Shown in pieces: positions 8,143-16,321 of a stretch of DNA of 64,000 bases. Numbering within the stretch: the stretch's first letter is position 1; every line of letters begins with the position of its first letter. Under the pieces are notes generated by a model that ran no database searches, had not been told where the DNA came from, and saw only the letters and a program-made list of their open reading frames with translations. The position numbers and the translations under genes are program-made. The stretch is from Bradyrhizobium rifense (lineage in GTDB: Bacteria > Pseudomonadota > Alphaproteobacteria > Rhizobiales > Xanthobacteraceae), in assembly GCF_008123425.1 (NCBI RefSeq), contig NZ_VSSS01000024.1, forward strand, positions 135,374-199,373, in the 5' to 3' direction.

Positions 8143-9714
8143 ATGCACGCCGACGATGTCTCACTGCAATCGCTGATCGGATCGGAGACCGCCGCCGATC
8201 CCGCCTTCGTGTTCGATGGCACGCCCGTCTCGCGCGCGGAATTTTCAGGGATGGTCGAACAGACCACGGCCTGGCTCGCGGCGCAAGGCATCGGCAAGGG
8301 CGACGTGGTCGCTGTCTGGCTGGTCAACCGGGTCGAATGGGTCGCGCTGCTGTTCGCCGCCGCCCGGCTGGGTGCGGTGGTTGCCGCCGTCAATACGCGC
8401 TACCGCAGCGCCGAAGTTGCGCATCTCCTGAAATTGTCGGGCGCCAAGCTGCTGGTGGTCGAGGCGGCGTTCCGCTCGATCGATTTCGCTTCCGTTCTCG
8501 CTGACATTGCCAAGGACGAGGTGCCCGCGCTGCAAGAGCTTGCGGTCATCGGCGCGGATGCGATCCCCGCGCAATGGCCCTGCATTCGCTTTGATGCGTT
8601 CGACAAGCCATACCCGCCCGCCCCGATGCCGCAAGATAACGTCGATCTACCGGTGCTGCTCTACACGACTTCGGGCACGACCAAAGGACCAAAACTCGTC
8701 GCGCACTCGCAGCGAACGCTCGCGACCCACGCCAACTCCGTTGCCAAGGCGCTCCAGCTCTCGCCGCGGCGTCACTCGCTGCTGGCGATGCTGCCGTTCT
8801 GCGGCACCTTTGGCATGACGAGCCTGCTTGGCTTCATCGCGGCCGGCGCGACCGTTCACGTGCTCGACGCCTTCGAGGCGGCCCCGGCGCTGCAAATCCT
8901 CAGCGAGCACAAGATCACGCACGCCTTCGGCTCCGACGAGATGTTCCGCCGCATCCTTGCACTAACCGATGAGCAACGTCCGTTCCCGCATCTCCGAGTC
9001 TGCGGCTTCGCCGCGTTCCAGCCCGGCTGGCGCGAGCTGGCCGCAGAGGCCGAGGCGCGCGGCCTGCCGCTATTCGGCCTCTACGGCTCGAGCGAGGTGC
9101 AGGCGTTATTCTCGATCGCCCGTCCCAGCGACGCCTTCGCCGATCGCATCGAGGGCGGTGGCTGGCCAATGTCCCCCGAGGCGAAGGTCCGCGTGCGCGA
9201 CACCGAGACCGGCGAGCTTGCAGCGCAAGACGTCTCCGGCGAGATCGAGATCAGCGCGCCATCATGCTTCCTCGGCTACTTCAACAACCCCGAGGCGACA
9301 CGCGATGCGATCACCGCGGATGGCTTCTTCCGCACCGGCGACATCGGCCGGCTGCGCGACGGCGCTTTCGTCTATGAGACCCGCGCGGGGGATGCGATGC
9401 GGCTCGGCGGCTTCCTGGTCGCGCCCGGCGAGATCGAGGACGAGATCAAGTCCTGCGCCGACGTCGCTGATGCCCAGGTCGTCGCGGTCGATCTGAAGGG
9501 CCACGCCCGCTGCGTCGCCTTTGTCATCCCGGCCGGCACTTCGCCGCAACAGGAGGTGCTGACGGCACGCCTGCGCGAGCGGCTCGCCAGCTACAAGGTC
9601 CCGGCACGGATCTATGTCGTGGACGCCTTCCCTGTGACCGACAGCGCCAACGGCGTCAAGATCCAGCGCGCAAAACTTCGCACCATGGCGATGGAGCGGA
9701 TCGCTGCCGAATAG
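8143..9714 (+). CDS. AMP-forming acyl-CoA synthetase (ANL superfamily)
   Basis: It activates a carboxylic acid to its CoA thioester with ATP. The ATG at 8143 gives 523 residues; a TTG extension from 8116 is less likely. Motifs in order: LLYTTSGTTKGPK phosphate loop near residue 170, the YGSSEVQ core near 310, GDIGRLRDGAFVYETRAGD in the hinge, and SANGVKIQRAKLR carrying the C-terminal adenylation lysine. The substrate cannot be read from sequence; medium-chain or aryl acids are possible. It converges with flgL, only 7 bases apart. Confidence 0.9.
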   Translation: MHADDVSLQSLIGSETAADPAFVFDGTPVSRAEFSGMVEQTTAWLAAQGIGKGDVVAVWLVNRVEWVALLFAAARLGAVVAAVNTRYRSAEVAHLLKLSGAKLLVVEAAFRSIDFASVLADIAKDEVPALQELAVIGADAIPAQWPCIRFDAFDKPYPPAPMPQDNVDLPVLLYTTSGTTKGPKLVAHSQRTLATHANSVAKALQLSPRRHSLLAMLPFCGTFGMTSLLGFIAAGATVHVLDAFEAAPALQILSEHKITHAFGSDEMFRRILALTDEQRPFPHLRVCGFAAFQPGWRELAAEAEARGLPLFGLYGSSEVQALFSIARPSDAFADRIEGGGWPMSPEAKVRVRDTETGELAAQDVSGEIEISAPSCFLGYFNNPEATRDAITADGFFRTGDIGRLRDGAFVYETRAGDAMRLGGFLVAPGEIEDEIKSCADVADAQVVAVDLKGHARCVAFVIPAGTSPQQEVLTARLRERLASYKVPARIYVVDAFPVTDSANGVKIQRAKLRTMAMERIAAE

Positions 9715-9721
9715 GCCTCGC

Positions 9722-10633
9722 CTATTTCAGATAGCTCGCAAGATTCATGCTGAGGATCTTGGACATCGCCGAATAAGAGGCGGTGAGCTGCGCCTGGTAG
9801 GTCGAGAGCTGCGCGGTGATGGCGGCGACATCGACGCCGGTGAGGTCGTTCGACAGGCTTTCGGCGTAGCTCTTGTAGTCGGTCTGTTGCGTGCTCGCAG
9901 ACTCGATCGAGGACGCCGAACTGGAGAGTTTTGCCTGCACCGCCGCGGTGTCGTCGAGCGCCGTGCTGGCGAGGTCGAGCGCGCTGGTAATGTCAGAGGA
10001 CGACAACGAGGTGCTGTTGGCCACGAACTTCAGCACGCGCATCACCTCCTCGAACGCCGAATTGTCAGCGGTCACGCCATAGGACACCGTGTTGTCGGCG
10101 GCGACGCGCACCGAGGCAATCTCGTCATCACCCTTGTAGTAGCTGGTATCCGCCGTGGTTGTGGAGCCCGTGCCTGAGGAAAAGCTGGTGAGGTCGACCG
10201 GCGCCGTGTCCGTCTTGCCGCCGGCAAAGACATACTGGCCGTCATACTGCGTGTTCATCAGCGAGCCCATCTGTTCCAGCATCTGCTGGGCAGAGGAGAT
10301 CACCGAGTTCGTCTCGGTCGTGCTGCCGGTCGAGGCCGCGCTGAGCTGGGAGCGGAGCTGCGTGACGATGTCCGTCATCGAGCCGACGGCCGAATACATC
10401 ACCTGGACCTTGCTGTCGGCCAGCGTGGCCGCATCGATATAGGACTGCGCGCGCGTCACAGAGACCTGGAGATTGACGACATGCTGCGCGTTCGAGCCGT
10501 AACCGCCGAAATCGGTCGAGACGACGCCCGAAGATTCCTGGACCTGCTCGTTGGCCATGACCGACTCCACGCGCATCGCGTCGGCGATCATCTTGCCCGA
10601 CTGGGCGAAGGTGGCAATCCGCATCGCGACCAT
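9722..10633 (-). CDS. flgL: FlgL, hook-filament junction protein
   Basis: FlgL (HAP3) joins hook to filament. The 303-residue product begins MVAMRIATFAQSGKMIADAM and has the flagellin-like N- and C-terminal coiled helices: NAQHVVNLQVSVTRAQSYID near residue 50 and a tail ending SKILSMNLASYLK. A variable Ser/Thr-rich centre lies between. The start at 10633 follows an AGGAGC site; 10624 is an alternative. It is the last gene of the minus-strand flagellar set, 19 bases after flgK. Confidence 0.88.
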   Translation of the reverse strand: MVAMRIATFAQSGKMIADAMRVESVMANEQVQESSGVVSTDFGGYGSNAQHVVNLQVSVTRAQSYIDAATLADSKVQVMYSAVGSMTDIVTQLRSQLSAASTGSTTETNSVISSAQQMLEQMGSLMNTQYDGQYVFAGGKTDTAPVDLTSFSSGTGSTTTADTSYYKGDDEIASVRVAADNTVSYGVTADNSAFEEVMRVLKFVANSTSLSSSDITSALDLASTALDDTAAVQAKLSSSASSIESASTQQTDYKSYAESLSNDLTGVDVAAITAQLSTYQAQLTASYSAMSKILSMNLASYLK

Positions 10634-10652
10634 GGAGCTGCTCCTGCGCGCT

Positions 10653-12428
10653 TTACGACGACTGCACGGCGGTGATAAGCGCCGAGTACATGCTGTTGAT
10701 AGCCGAGATCAGCGCGGAAGCTGCCGAGTATTGGTTTTGCAGCGTGCTCAGATTGGCCGATTCCTCGTCGAGGTTGACGCCCGACTGCGACGACAGCGAG
10801 CTCGCATAGGTCGACTGCGCGGTCTCCTTGGCGGTGTAATTGGTGGACGCCTGAGAGGCCTTGCTCGCGACATCAGCCACAATGGTCGAGGCATAGTCGG
10901 CAAAGGAACCCGTGGTGGCGGCGAGCCCGCCGGTGGATGAAAACGTCCGTGAAGCCGTCAATGCGCTGTAGAACGCATTAACCACGGTCGCGGATCCCGA
11001 CGTCAGCACACTGCTGCCGACCGTGAGGGTCGCCGAGGAGTCCAGCGTGGCGAGCTGCAGCTCGTTGGTGCCGGACAGGATGCTGCTGTTGACCGCGATA
11101 TCCGACGCGCTCGTTCCGGTTACGAGGTCGTTGAGGCCGAAATAGTCCGAAAATCCCTCGCTCGAGCTACCGACCGAACTCGTCATCTCATTGATGGCGA
11201 CGCCGTTGCCCGAGCCGGTGGCCGTGATCGAGAGATGCCCGTTCGCATCGACCGACGCCGACATCCCGGAAATGCCATTGATGGCGGTGACGAGATCGCC
11301 GACCGTCGAGTAGGACGACAGGTCGAGATCGCTGTAGGAAACCAGATTGCCGCTCTGGTCGGTCACGGCAAGACGCACCGTGCCGGTGGCGGACGGCGCC
11401 GTGCTGCTGGTGACGCTGGTCGTTCCTGTCAGACTGGTCGGTGCGGGCACCGAGGAGGCGCTGTTTGAGACGGTATTGACCGCAGAGGCAAGCTGGGTCG
11501 CGAGCTGGTCGAGCTGCGACTGTGCCGCCGGCAAGGTCTTGTCGCGGAGCGTGATGAGCGCGCCGATGTCACCGCCGGTGATCTGCGAGGTGATGTCGAC
11601 GCCATTCACCGTGATCGCGCTGAACCCGCTCGACGAGGAGCCGGCGGTGTAGGTCGTCGACGACGACACATTGGCGGCGGCGGTATAGCTGATCTTGTGC
11701 GCGGAGCTGTCGACCAGCGCTTGCCCTGTCGTCGTATAGATCTGGAGATCGCCATTCGACGCCGTGTAGTAGCTGACGTTCATCTTGGAGGCGACGTCCT
11801 GCAGCGCGGTGTTGCGCTGGTCCTCCAGGTCGGCGGTCGACTGGCCGGTTGCCGCCGTCTGCTTGATCTCCGCGTTCAGATCCGCGATGTTCTGCAGGTC
11901 CGTATTGACGTCGTCGATCGAGGACGAGATGTCCTGGTCGGCGTTGGAGCGCAGCTTCTGGATTCCGCTCGAGGTCTCCCGCAACTGGCTCGTGACGTCG
12001 TCGAGCGCGCTGACGACGTTGGATTGCAACGAGGCGCTGCTGGGCGTGCTTGCCAGCGACGACAGCGCCGATTCCAGCGAGGCGATGCTGTTGGCGAGCG
12101 AGGTCCCGGTCGACGAGCTGTCGGTGCTGCTGGTCGAGCCGTAGAGCTTCTCCAGCGAGGTCAGATAGGTATTGGTCGTGTCGGCCGAACCGAGATCGGA
12201 ATCCGCACTGACCAGCGACTTCAGCAGCAGCTTGTCGACCGTCGAGGTGATGCCCGTCACCGTGACGCCGGTACCGACGCCGTTGGTGACGCTGCTCGAC
12301 TGGTTCGCGGTCTTCTTGGTATAGCCCGTCGTGTCGGCGTTCGAAATGTTCGACGACGTCACGCTGATCTGCACCGACGTGGACGACAGGCCGCTGAAGG
12401 CGATCGATCGTGCGATATCGAGCGACAC
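10653..12428 (-). CDS. flgK: FlgK, hook-associated protein 1
   Basis: FlgK (HAP1) is the second hook-filament adaptor. The 591 residues start MSLDIARSIAFSGLSSTSVQ with the rod/hook N-terminal motif ISVTSSNISNADTTGYTKK, and end with the SAASALISAINSMYSALITA helix shared by axial proteins. The centre is Ser/Thr/Ala-rich. It is flanked by the flgN-like chaperone gene and flgL, its usual partners. Confidence 0.92.
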   Translation of the reverse strand: MSLDIARSIAFSGLSSTSVQISVTSSNISNADTTGYTKKTANQSSSVTNGVGTGVTVTGITSTVDKLLLKSLVSADSDLGSADTTNTYLTSLEKLYGSTSSTDSSSTGTSLANSIASLESALSSLASTPSSASLQSNVVSALDDVTSQLRETSSGIQKLRSNADQDISSSIDDVNTDLQNIADLNAEIKQTAATGQSTADLEDQRNTALQDVASKMNVSYYTASNGDLQIYTTTGQALVDSSAHKISYTAAANVSSSTTYTAGSSSSGFSAITVNGVDITSQITGGDIGALITLRDKTLPAAQSQLDQLATQLASAVNTVSNSASSVPAPTSLTGTTSVTSSTAPSATGTVRLAVTDQSGNLVSYSDLDLSSYSTVGDLVTAINGISGMSASVDANGHLSITATGSGNGVAINEMTSSVGSSSEGFSDYFGLNDLVTGTSASDIAVNSSILSGTNELQLATLDSSATLTVGSSVLTSGSATVVNAFYSALTASRTFSSTGGLAATTGSFADYASTIVADVASKASQASTNYTAKETAQSTYASSLSSQSGVNLDEESANLSTLQNQYSAASALISAINSMYSALITAVQSS

Positions 12429-12446
12429 GGCGGGCTCTCCTTGTCG

Positions 12447-12920
12447 TCAGGCGCTGCGGCTGGTGCCGCTGGAGACGGCGCGCGCGGCGACCCGGCCGGA
12501 GGCGCCATAGGGCGACACCGCGGCGATCTGCTCGCGGATCGCCTGCATGACCGCCTCGATCCGGCGGTTGCTGGCCTCGATCGCGGCACGCAGGCGCACC
12601 AGATTTTCGTCCATCGCCGCGCGCAGCTTCAGGATCCGATCCAACAGCTGCTCGCGCAGGATCCGGTCCCGCACGTTCAAGGTGGTCCCGCCCGCCGCAC
12701 ATTCCGCGACGGATCGTTCGAAGATCTCAGCGAGGCGATTTTTCTCGTCGACCTGCTTCAGGCGCGAGGCCGGCAGGCCTTTGGCGAGCTCGACATTCTC
12801 TTCCGCCACCAGCGCGGTCAGGACGTCGATCAGTCCGATCAGCGACTTAATCCGGGCGTCGCCACTTGCGGCGTTGGTCCGCGTGGCTTGGCTATTGGCT
12901 TGGGGGACACTCATGGTCAT
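12447..12920 (-). CDS. FlgN-like flagellar export chaperone
   Basis: This 157-residue, helix-rich, charged protein lies directly upstream of flgK, where FlgN (chaperone for FlgK and FlgL) is expected. It has long amphipathic heptad-like stretches such as LIDVLTALVAEENVELAKG and an IRE-containing helix near residue 130, in line with the FlgN coiled-coil family. Sequence likeness is weak, so the name rests on size, predicted coiled coil and position. In-frame ATGs at 12920 and 12914 are equally possible starts. Confidence 0.6.
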   Translation of the reverse strand: MTMSVPQANSQATRTNAASGDARIKSLIGLIDVLTALVAEENVELAKGLPASRLKQVDEKNRLAEIFERSVAECAAGGTTLNVRDRILREQLLDRILKLRAAMDENLVRLRAAIEASNRRIEAVMQAIREQIAAVSPYGASGRVAARAVSSGTSRSA

Positions 12921-12929
12921 CGCCTTCTT

Positions 12930-13190
12930 CTAACTATGCCGTTTGCCGCGATGGACTTGCGAGTTGCGCAAGTAAACGCCGATCGCGGTCGTCCTGACGG
13001 TCGCCTGTCTCATCTCGCCCTCGACCTCCGCGCATTCCTTCAACAGGCCGCGGCGGGTCGTCTCGAGATCGTCGAGCAAGGCAAGCAGCTGCTTGTGGTC
13101 ACTGTCCTTCACGGTTGCGGCCCGTGCCACCAGGCGTCGCAGCCGGCGCAACAGCGCCTCTCCGGCGGCCTTGGCCTCCTCGCTGCGCAT
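12930..13190 (-). CDS. hypothetical helical protein in flagellar operon, 86 residues
   Basis: A short charged protein beginning MRSEEAKAAGEALLRRLRR. It is predicted helical with KDSDHKQLLALLDDLETTRR in the middle. It starts 3 bases after flgE ends and stops 9 bases before the flgN-like gene, so it is translated within the operon. No membrane span or signal is present. A small chaperone or regulatory role in hook-filament export is possible from its place, but nothing in the sequence shows it. Confidence 0.65.
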   Translation of the reverse strand: MRSEEAKAAGEALLRRLRRLVARAATVKDSDHKQLLALLDDLETTRRGLLKECAEVEGEMRQATVRTTAIGVYLRNSQVHRGKRHS

Positions 13191-13193
13191 CGC

Positions 13194-14474
13194 TCACCTC
13201 ATCGCCGAGATCAGGGTGTCGTACATCTTGCTGACGGTGGAGATGACCTGGGAGGCGGCCGAATAGGCCTGCTGCGCGGAGATCATGCTCGAGAACTGGC
13301 TGGAGGTATCGGTGGTCGAGGATTCCAGCTCGCTGCCGTAGATCGTGCCCGCACCGTTCTCGCCGGACGCTTGCAATGCCGCATTCCCCGACGTCACCGT
13401 CGCGGAATAGAGGCCGTCGCTGGCGGCGGAAAGCCCGGTTGGATCGGCGAAGGTCGCAACCGCGATCTTGTAGATCGCGATGGTCTGGCCATTGGAATAG
13501 GTGGCGTCGACGATCCCGTTCTTGCCGATCGCGATGCTGGACAGTTTGCCGTAGGACAGGCCGTCCGAGTCGATGCTGGTGACGTTGACGGTCGGCGTCG
13601 TCTCGCCCGAGGCGTATTGTGTCAGACCGTCCGTGCCTCCGGCGGTGCCGAGGTTCATCGTAATCGTACTGTCGGCGGCACCGTCGGTCCAGCCGCTCAC
13701 CGTGACGGTCGCAGGGCTCGGGCTGGTGCTCTTCAGCGAACCGTCGGTGTTGAAGACGATGTCGATCGTGCCGCTAGTGCCGGCCGTCGCGCTGGTCGCA
13801 GTCGCAGTCGTCGTGTCCGACGTCGAAGTCGGTTTGGCGACGCTCGCGCTCCATTCGTTGGTCCCGGTCTTGGTCCAGGTGATCTGCATCGAGTTCGCAG
13901 CACCGAGCGAATCGTAGACGGTCATCGAGCTGGTATAGGTATCGCCGGTCGCGGCATCCGACGGCAGGTTCGCCGCGATCGTGGTCTTGGTGGTGGCGCT
14001 GCCGCTGGTCGAGGCGACCTGGGTGTTGATGGCTGCGAGATTGCTTGCCGATTCATTGCCGACGACATTGCCGTCCGAATCGGTGCGCCATCCCTCCAGG
14101 TAGCTGCCGTTGTTCTCGAGATAGCCGGCGTTGTCGGTCGAAAAGGCTCCATTGCGCGTGTAGGACGTGGTGCCGCCCGACGTGGCGCTGCTCACCACGA
14201 AGAAGCCCGAGCCCTGGATCGCGACGTCGGTGGCGTTGGAGGTCGCGGCGAGCAGGCCCTGCTGGGTGATGTTGGCGCGGCCCGAGACGGTGACGCCGCC
14301 CGAGGCATAGGAGGTCGCGTTGCTCGATGCGGTCACGAGATCGTCGAACATCGCCGACGTCGTCTTGTACCCCGTCGTGCTGGTATTGGCGATGTTGTCG
14401 CTGATCATCGACAGGGACTGGCTCTGCGCGCTGAGCGCGGAGATCGCCGAGGAGAGTGCACCGGTGAGACTCAT
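13194..14474 (-). CDS. flgE: FlgE, flagellar hook protein
   Basis: FlgE polymerises into the hook outside the cell. The 426 residues begin MSLTGALSSAISALSAQSQS with the axial-protein motif SDNIANTSTTGYK, contain VAIQGSGFFVVSS and TRNGAFSTDNAGYLENNGSY, and end SQVISTVSKMYDTLISAMR. Length and order are typical. It lies between flgD (its capping scaffold) and the 86-residue gene. The middle domain is rich in Thr and Ser, as in the other filament proteins of this locus. Confidence 0.95.
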   Translation of the reverse strand: MSLTGALSSAISALSAQSQSLSMISDNIANTSTTGYKTTSAMFDDLVTASSNATSYASGGVTVSGRANITQQGLLAATSNATDVAIQGSGFFVVSSATSGGTTSYTRNGAFSTDNAGYLENNGSYLEGWRTDSDGNVVGNESASNLAAINTQVASTSGSATTKTTIAANLPSDAATGDTYTSSMTVYDSLGAANSMQITWTKTGTNEWSASVAKPTSTSDTTTATATSATAGTSGTIDIVFNTDGSLKSTSPSPATVTVSGWTDGAADSTITMNLGTAGGTDGLTQYASGETTPTVNVTSIDSDGLSYGKLSSIAIGKNGIVDATYSNGQTIAIYKIAVATFADPTGLSAASDGLYSATVTSGNAALQASGENGAGTIYGSELESSTTDTSSQFSSMISAQQAYSAASQVISTVSKMYDTLISAMR

Positions 14475-14505
14475 GAAGAAACTCCAGAGGGATCAGGACG
14501 TAGGA

Positions 14506-15174
14506 TCAGGACGTGACGCCGATGATGTCGGCGGCGCTGACGGAGACGCCGTTCACGGTCAGCGAGGGCGTGGAAGTGGAGGTGTCGATGCCCGTCACCG
14601 TGCCGGAGATGGTGGTGTAGTTGAGCACCGAGTTGCCGGCGGAATCCGTTGCGGTCACCGAGATGGTGTACTGACCGCCGTCGGTGAGCTGGGTGCCGCT
14701 GGAGTTCTTGCCGTCCCAGGTGAAAGTGTTGGAGCCGGCGTTCCCGGTCCCGGTGCCGGTGTAGACCGTGTTACCCGAGGAGTCCTTGATGGTGACCGCG
14801 ACGTCGGAAGCGGCCGAGGACAGTGAATAACCAAACGTCGCCGAGCCGTTGCTCAAAGTCGACGTGTCTGTCTTCGCCTCGACGGTGTGGCCGATATAGT
14901 TGACCGAGTTGAGCGTCACGAGGCTCGAGAAGGAGCTGGAGAGCGAAGTCAGGTTGGAGTTGATCGACTGCTGCTGACTGAAATTGGCGTAAGATGTGAG
15001 CTGATTGATGAAGTCGGTGGTCGAGGTCGCATTCAGCGGGTCCTGGTTCTGAAGCTCGCTGACCAGCAGGCTCAGGAAATCGCTCGAGGTCAGCGTCGAA
15101 CTGGACGAGGTGCTCGACGATGACGACGTCGTCGTGGTCGCAGTCGTTGCAGAACTCGTTGCGGAAACTGTCAT
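14506..15174 (-). CDS. flgD: FlgD, hook-capping protein
   Basis: FlgD caps the growing hook. The ATG at 15174 (GGAGTTTCTG upstream) gives 222 residues; the frame stays open further upstream without a good start. The FlgD core TLTSSDFLSLLVSELQNQDP with TDFINQLTSYANFSQQQSIN is clear at residues 30-75. The C-terminal half is the Tudor/FNIII-like part with FTWDGKNSSGTQLTDGGQYT. It begins the flgD-flgE pair, 31 bases before flgE. The 260 bases upstream contain no recognised gene. Confidence 0.93.
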   Translation of the reverse strand: MTVSATSSATTATTTTSSSSSTSSSSTLTSSDFLSLLVSELQNQDPLNATSTTDFINQLTSYANFSQQQSINSNLTSLSSSFSSLVTLNSVNYIGHTVEAKTDTSTLSNGSATFGYSLSSAASDVAVTIKDSSGNTVYTGTGTGNAGSNTFTWDGKNSSGTQLTDGGQYTISVTATDSAGNSVLNYTTISGTVTGIDTSTSTPSLTVNGVSVSAADIIGVTS

Positions 15175-15434
15175 CAGAAACTCCGGCTTTCTCGCGCAGC
15201 CGGCGACAGGAAGGTCGGCCAGCGCGCTTGAAATCTGTGTGCTGATGAAACGCGTGGGCACGCGGATTCAGGCGCGGATTCACCCGCGCAAAAATCGCTT
15301 TCGCCACGGCAAAATCTGCCGCGTGCGCAGTGTCCGGGAATGCTGACAGTGCGCTTACGAAACAGCGCAGCCGCTCGCGCGTGTCGGCGCGAGCGCAAAA
15401 GTCATGTGGATCGGAATGTCAGGGAAAGAGCCGT

Positions 15435-15707
15435 TCAGCTCCCCGCCGTCTCGCCTTCAGTGCGCGGCTCGGCGGTGTCGCTCTTCATCTTCGCACCGGC
15501 GGCGGCGATACGGTCGGCGAGGCCTGCAGGCGCCCGCACTGGAGGCGCCGCGAGCGCCTGGCGCAGGGCGCGCATCTCTTCCAGCAGGGCCTGGGCAGAG
15601 GAGGAATGCTTCAGCAGCTCTTCGGCGGGCAAGCGCCGGTCGGCGGGCCAGAGGGAGAGATCCTCGCCCAGCCGGTCGATCAGTTCCTCAAACTCGGTGA
15701 CGTCCAT
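15435..15707 (-). CDS. small acidic protein, possible anti-sigma-like partner, 90 residues
   Basis: The protein begins MDVTEFEELIDRLGEDLSLW and continues with an arginine- and alanine-rich helix and VRAPAGLADRIAAAG. From memory, proteins with this start (DVTEFE, LGEDxxxWP) occur beside ECF sigma factors in Bradyrhizobium and relatives, but their function is not established. It lies between fliS and flgD here, and an ECF sigma gene starts the same gene set at 19752. No membrane span is visible. A relation to the sigma factor is inference. Confidence 0.65.
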   Translation of the reverse strand: MDVTEFEELIDRLGEDLSLWPADRRLPAEELLKHSSSAQALLEEMRALRQALAAPPVRAPAGLADRIAAAGAKMKSDTAEPRTEGETAGS

Positions 15708-15889
15708 CGCCCGCCGATCCCGCCTCGGTCGAGCCCGTCATAAAGCATTGCAAGCGCGTCGAAAACCGGATTTCCGCGGTGTTCAGCACCAAAACTGCCC
15801 AGGAAACTGCCCAAGACACGACGGAAAGCGGCAGAAACGGCGCTCCGGGTGCTGCCGTCCCCTCTCGCGAGAGATCGGCCTGGCTTGGT

Positions 15890-16321
15890 TCAGCCCGTGC
15901 GGGCCGAATCGGCCGGCGCGATCTTGCCGCCTCGCGCCCTCGCGTCGACATGCTCCCAGGCCTCCCGCAGCTCGGTCACCGCCGCGATGATCCGCCGAAA
16001 GCTCTGCGGCGCATGCGGCCGGCCGAACGCCTTATGGCTCGCCACGATCAGGCTGTTGTAGGTCTGGAACAGGCGCTCGGCCACCGCCCCACCCTTGGTG
16101 AAATCGAGATTGTGGCTGAGCCCGCGCAGGATCGCGGTCGCCTTCAGCAGATATTCGTGGCCTTCCTCGAAGCGCCGCGCTTCCTGCGCGGCCAGCGACT
16201 TCTGGAAGAAGGTGATCGCGCCGCCAAGCAGCATCGAGATCGCCTTCAGCGGCGGCACGCTGGTGGCCGCGCCCCGATAGGCCTGATTGGCCATGTACGC
16301 CATCGGATTATGCATCATCAA
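15890..16321 (-). CDS. fliS: FliS, flagellin export chaperone
   Basis: FliS binds the flagellin C-terminus and delivers it to the export gate. The 143 residues have the FliS pattern: an N-terminal MANQAYRGAA (the family has an AYxxx start), LLGGAITFFQKSLAA, the hallmark LDFTKGGAVAERLFQTYNSL and an end helix LREAWEHV. It overlaps the fliD stop by 4 bases (ATGA), indicating coupling. The C-terminal 20 residues are not conserved in character. Confidence 0.92.
   Translation of the reverse strand: MMMHNPMAYMANQAYRGAATSVPPLKAISMLLGGAITFFQKSLAAQEARRFEEGHEYLLKATAILRGLSHNLDFTKGGAVAERLFQTYNSLIVASHKAFGRPHAPQSFRRIIAAVTELREAWEHVDARARGGKIAPADSARTG

Noticed and set aside
11697..14516. Plus-strand open frame of 939 codons across flgK, flgN-like and flgE
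   Set aside because: It is the complement of well-supported flagellar genes; the product is arginine/glycine-rich without domains, as expected for antisense frames in GC-rich DNA.
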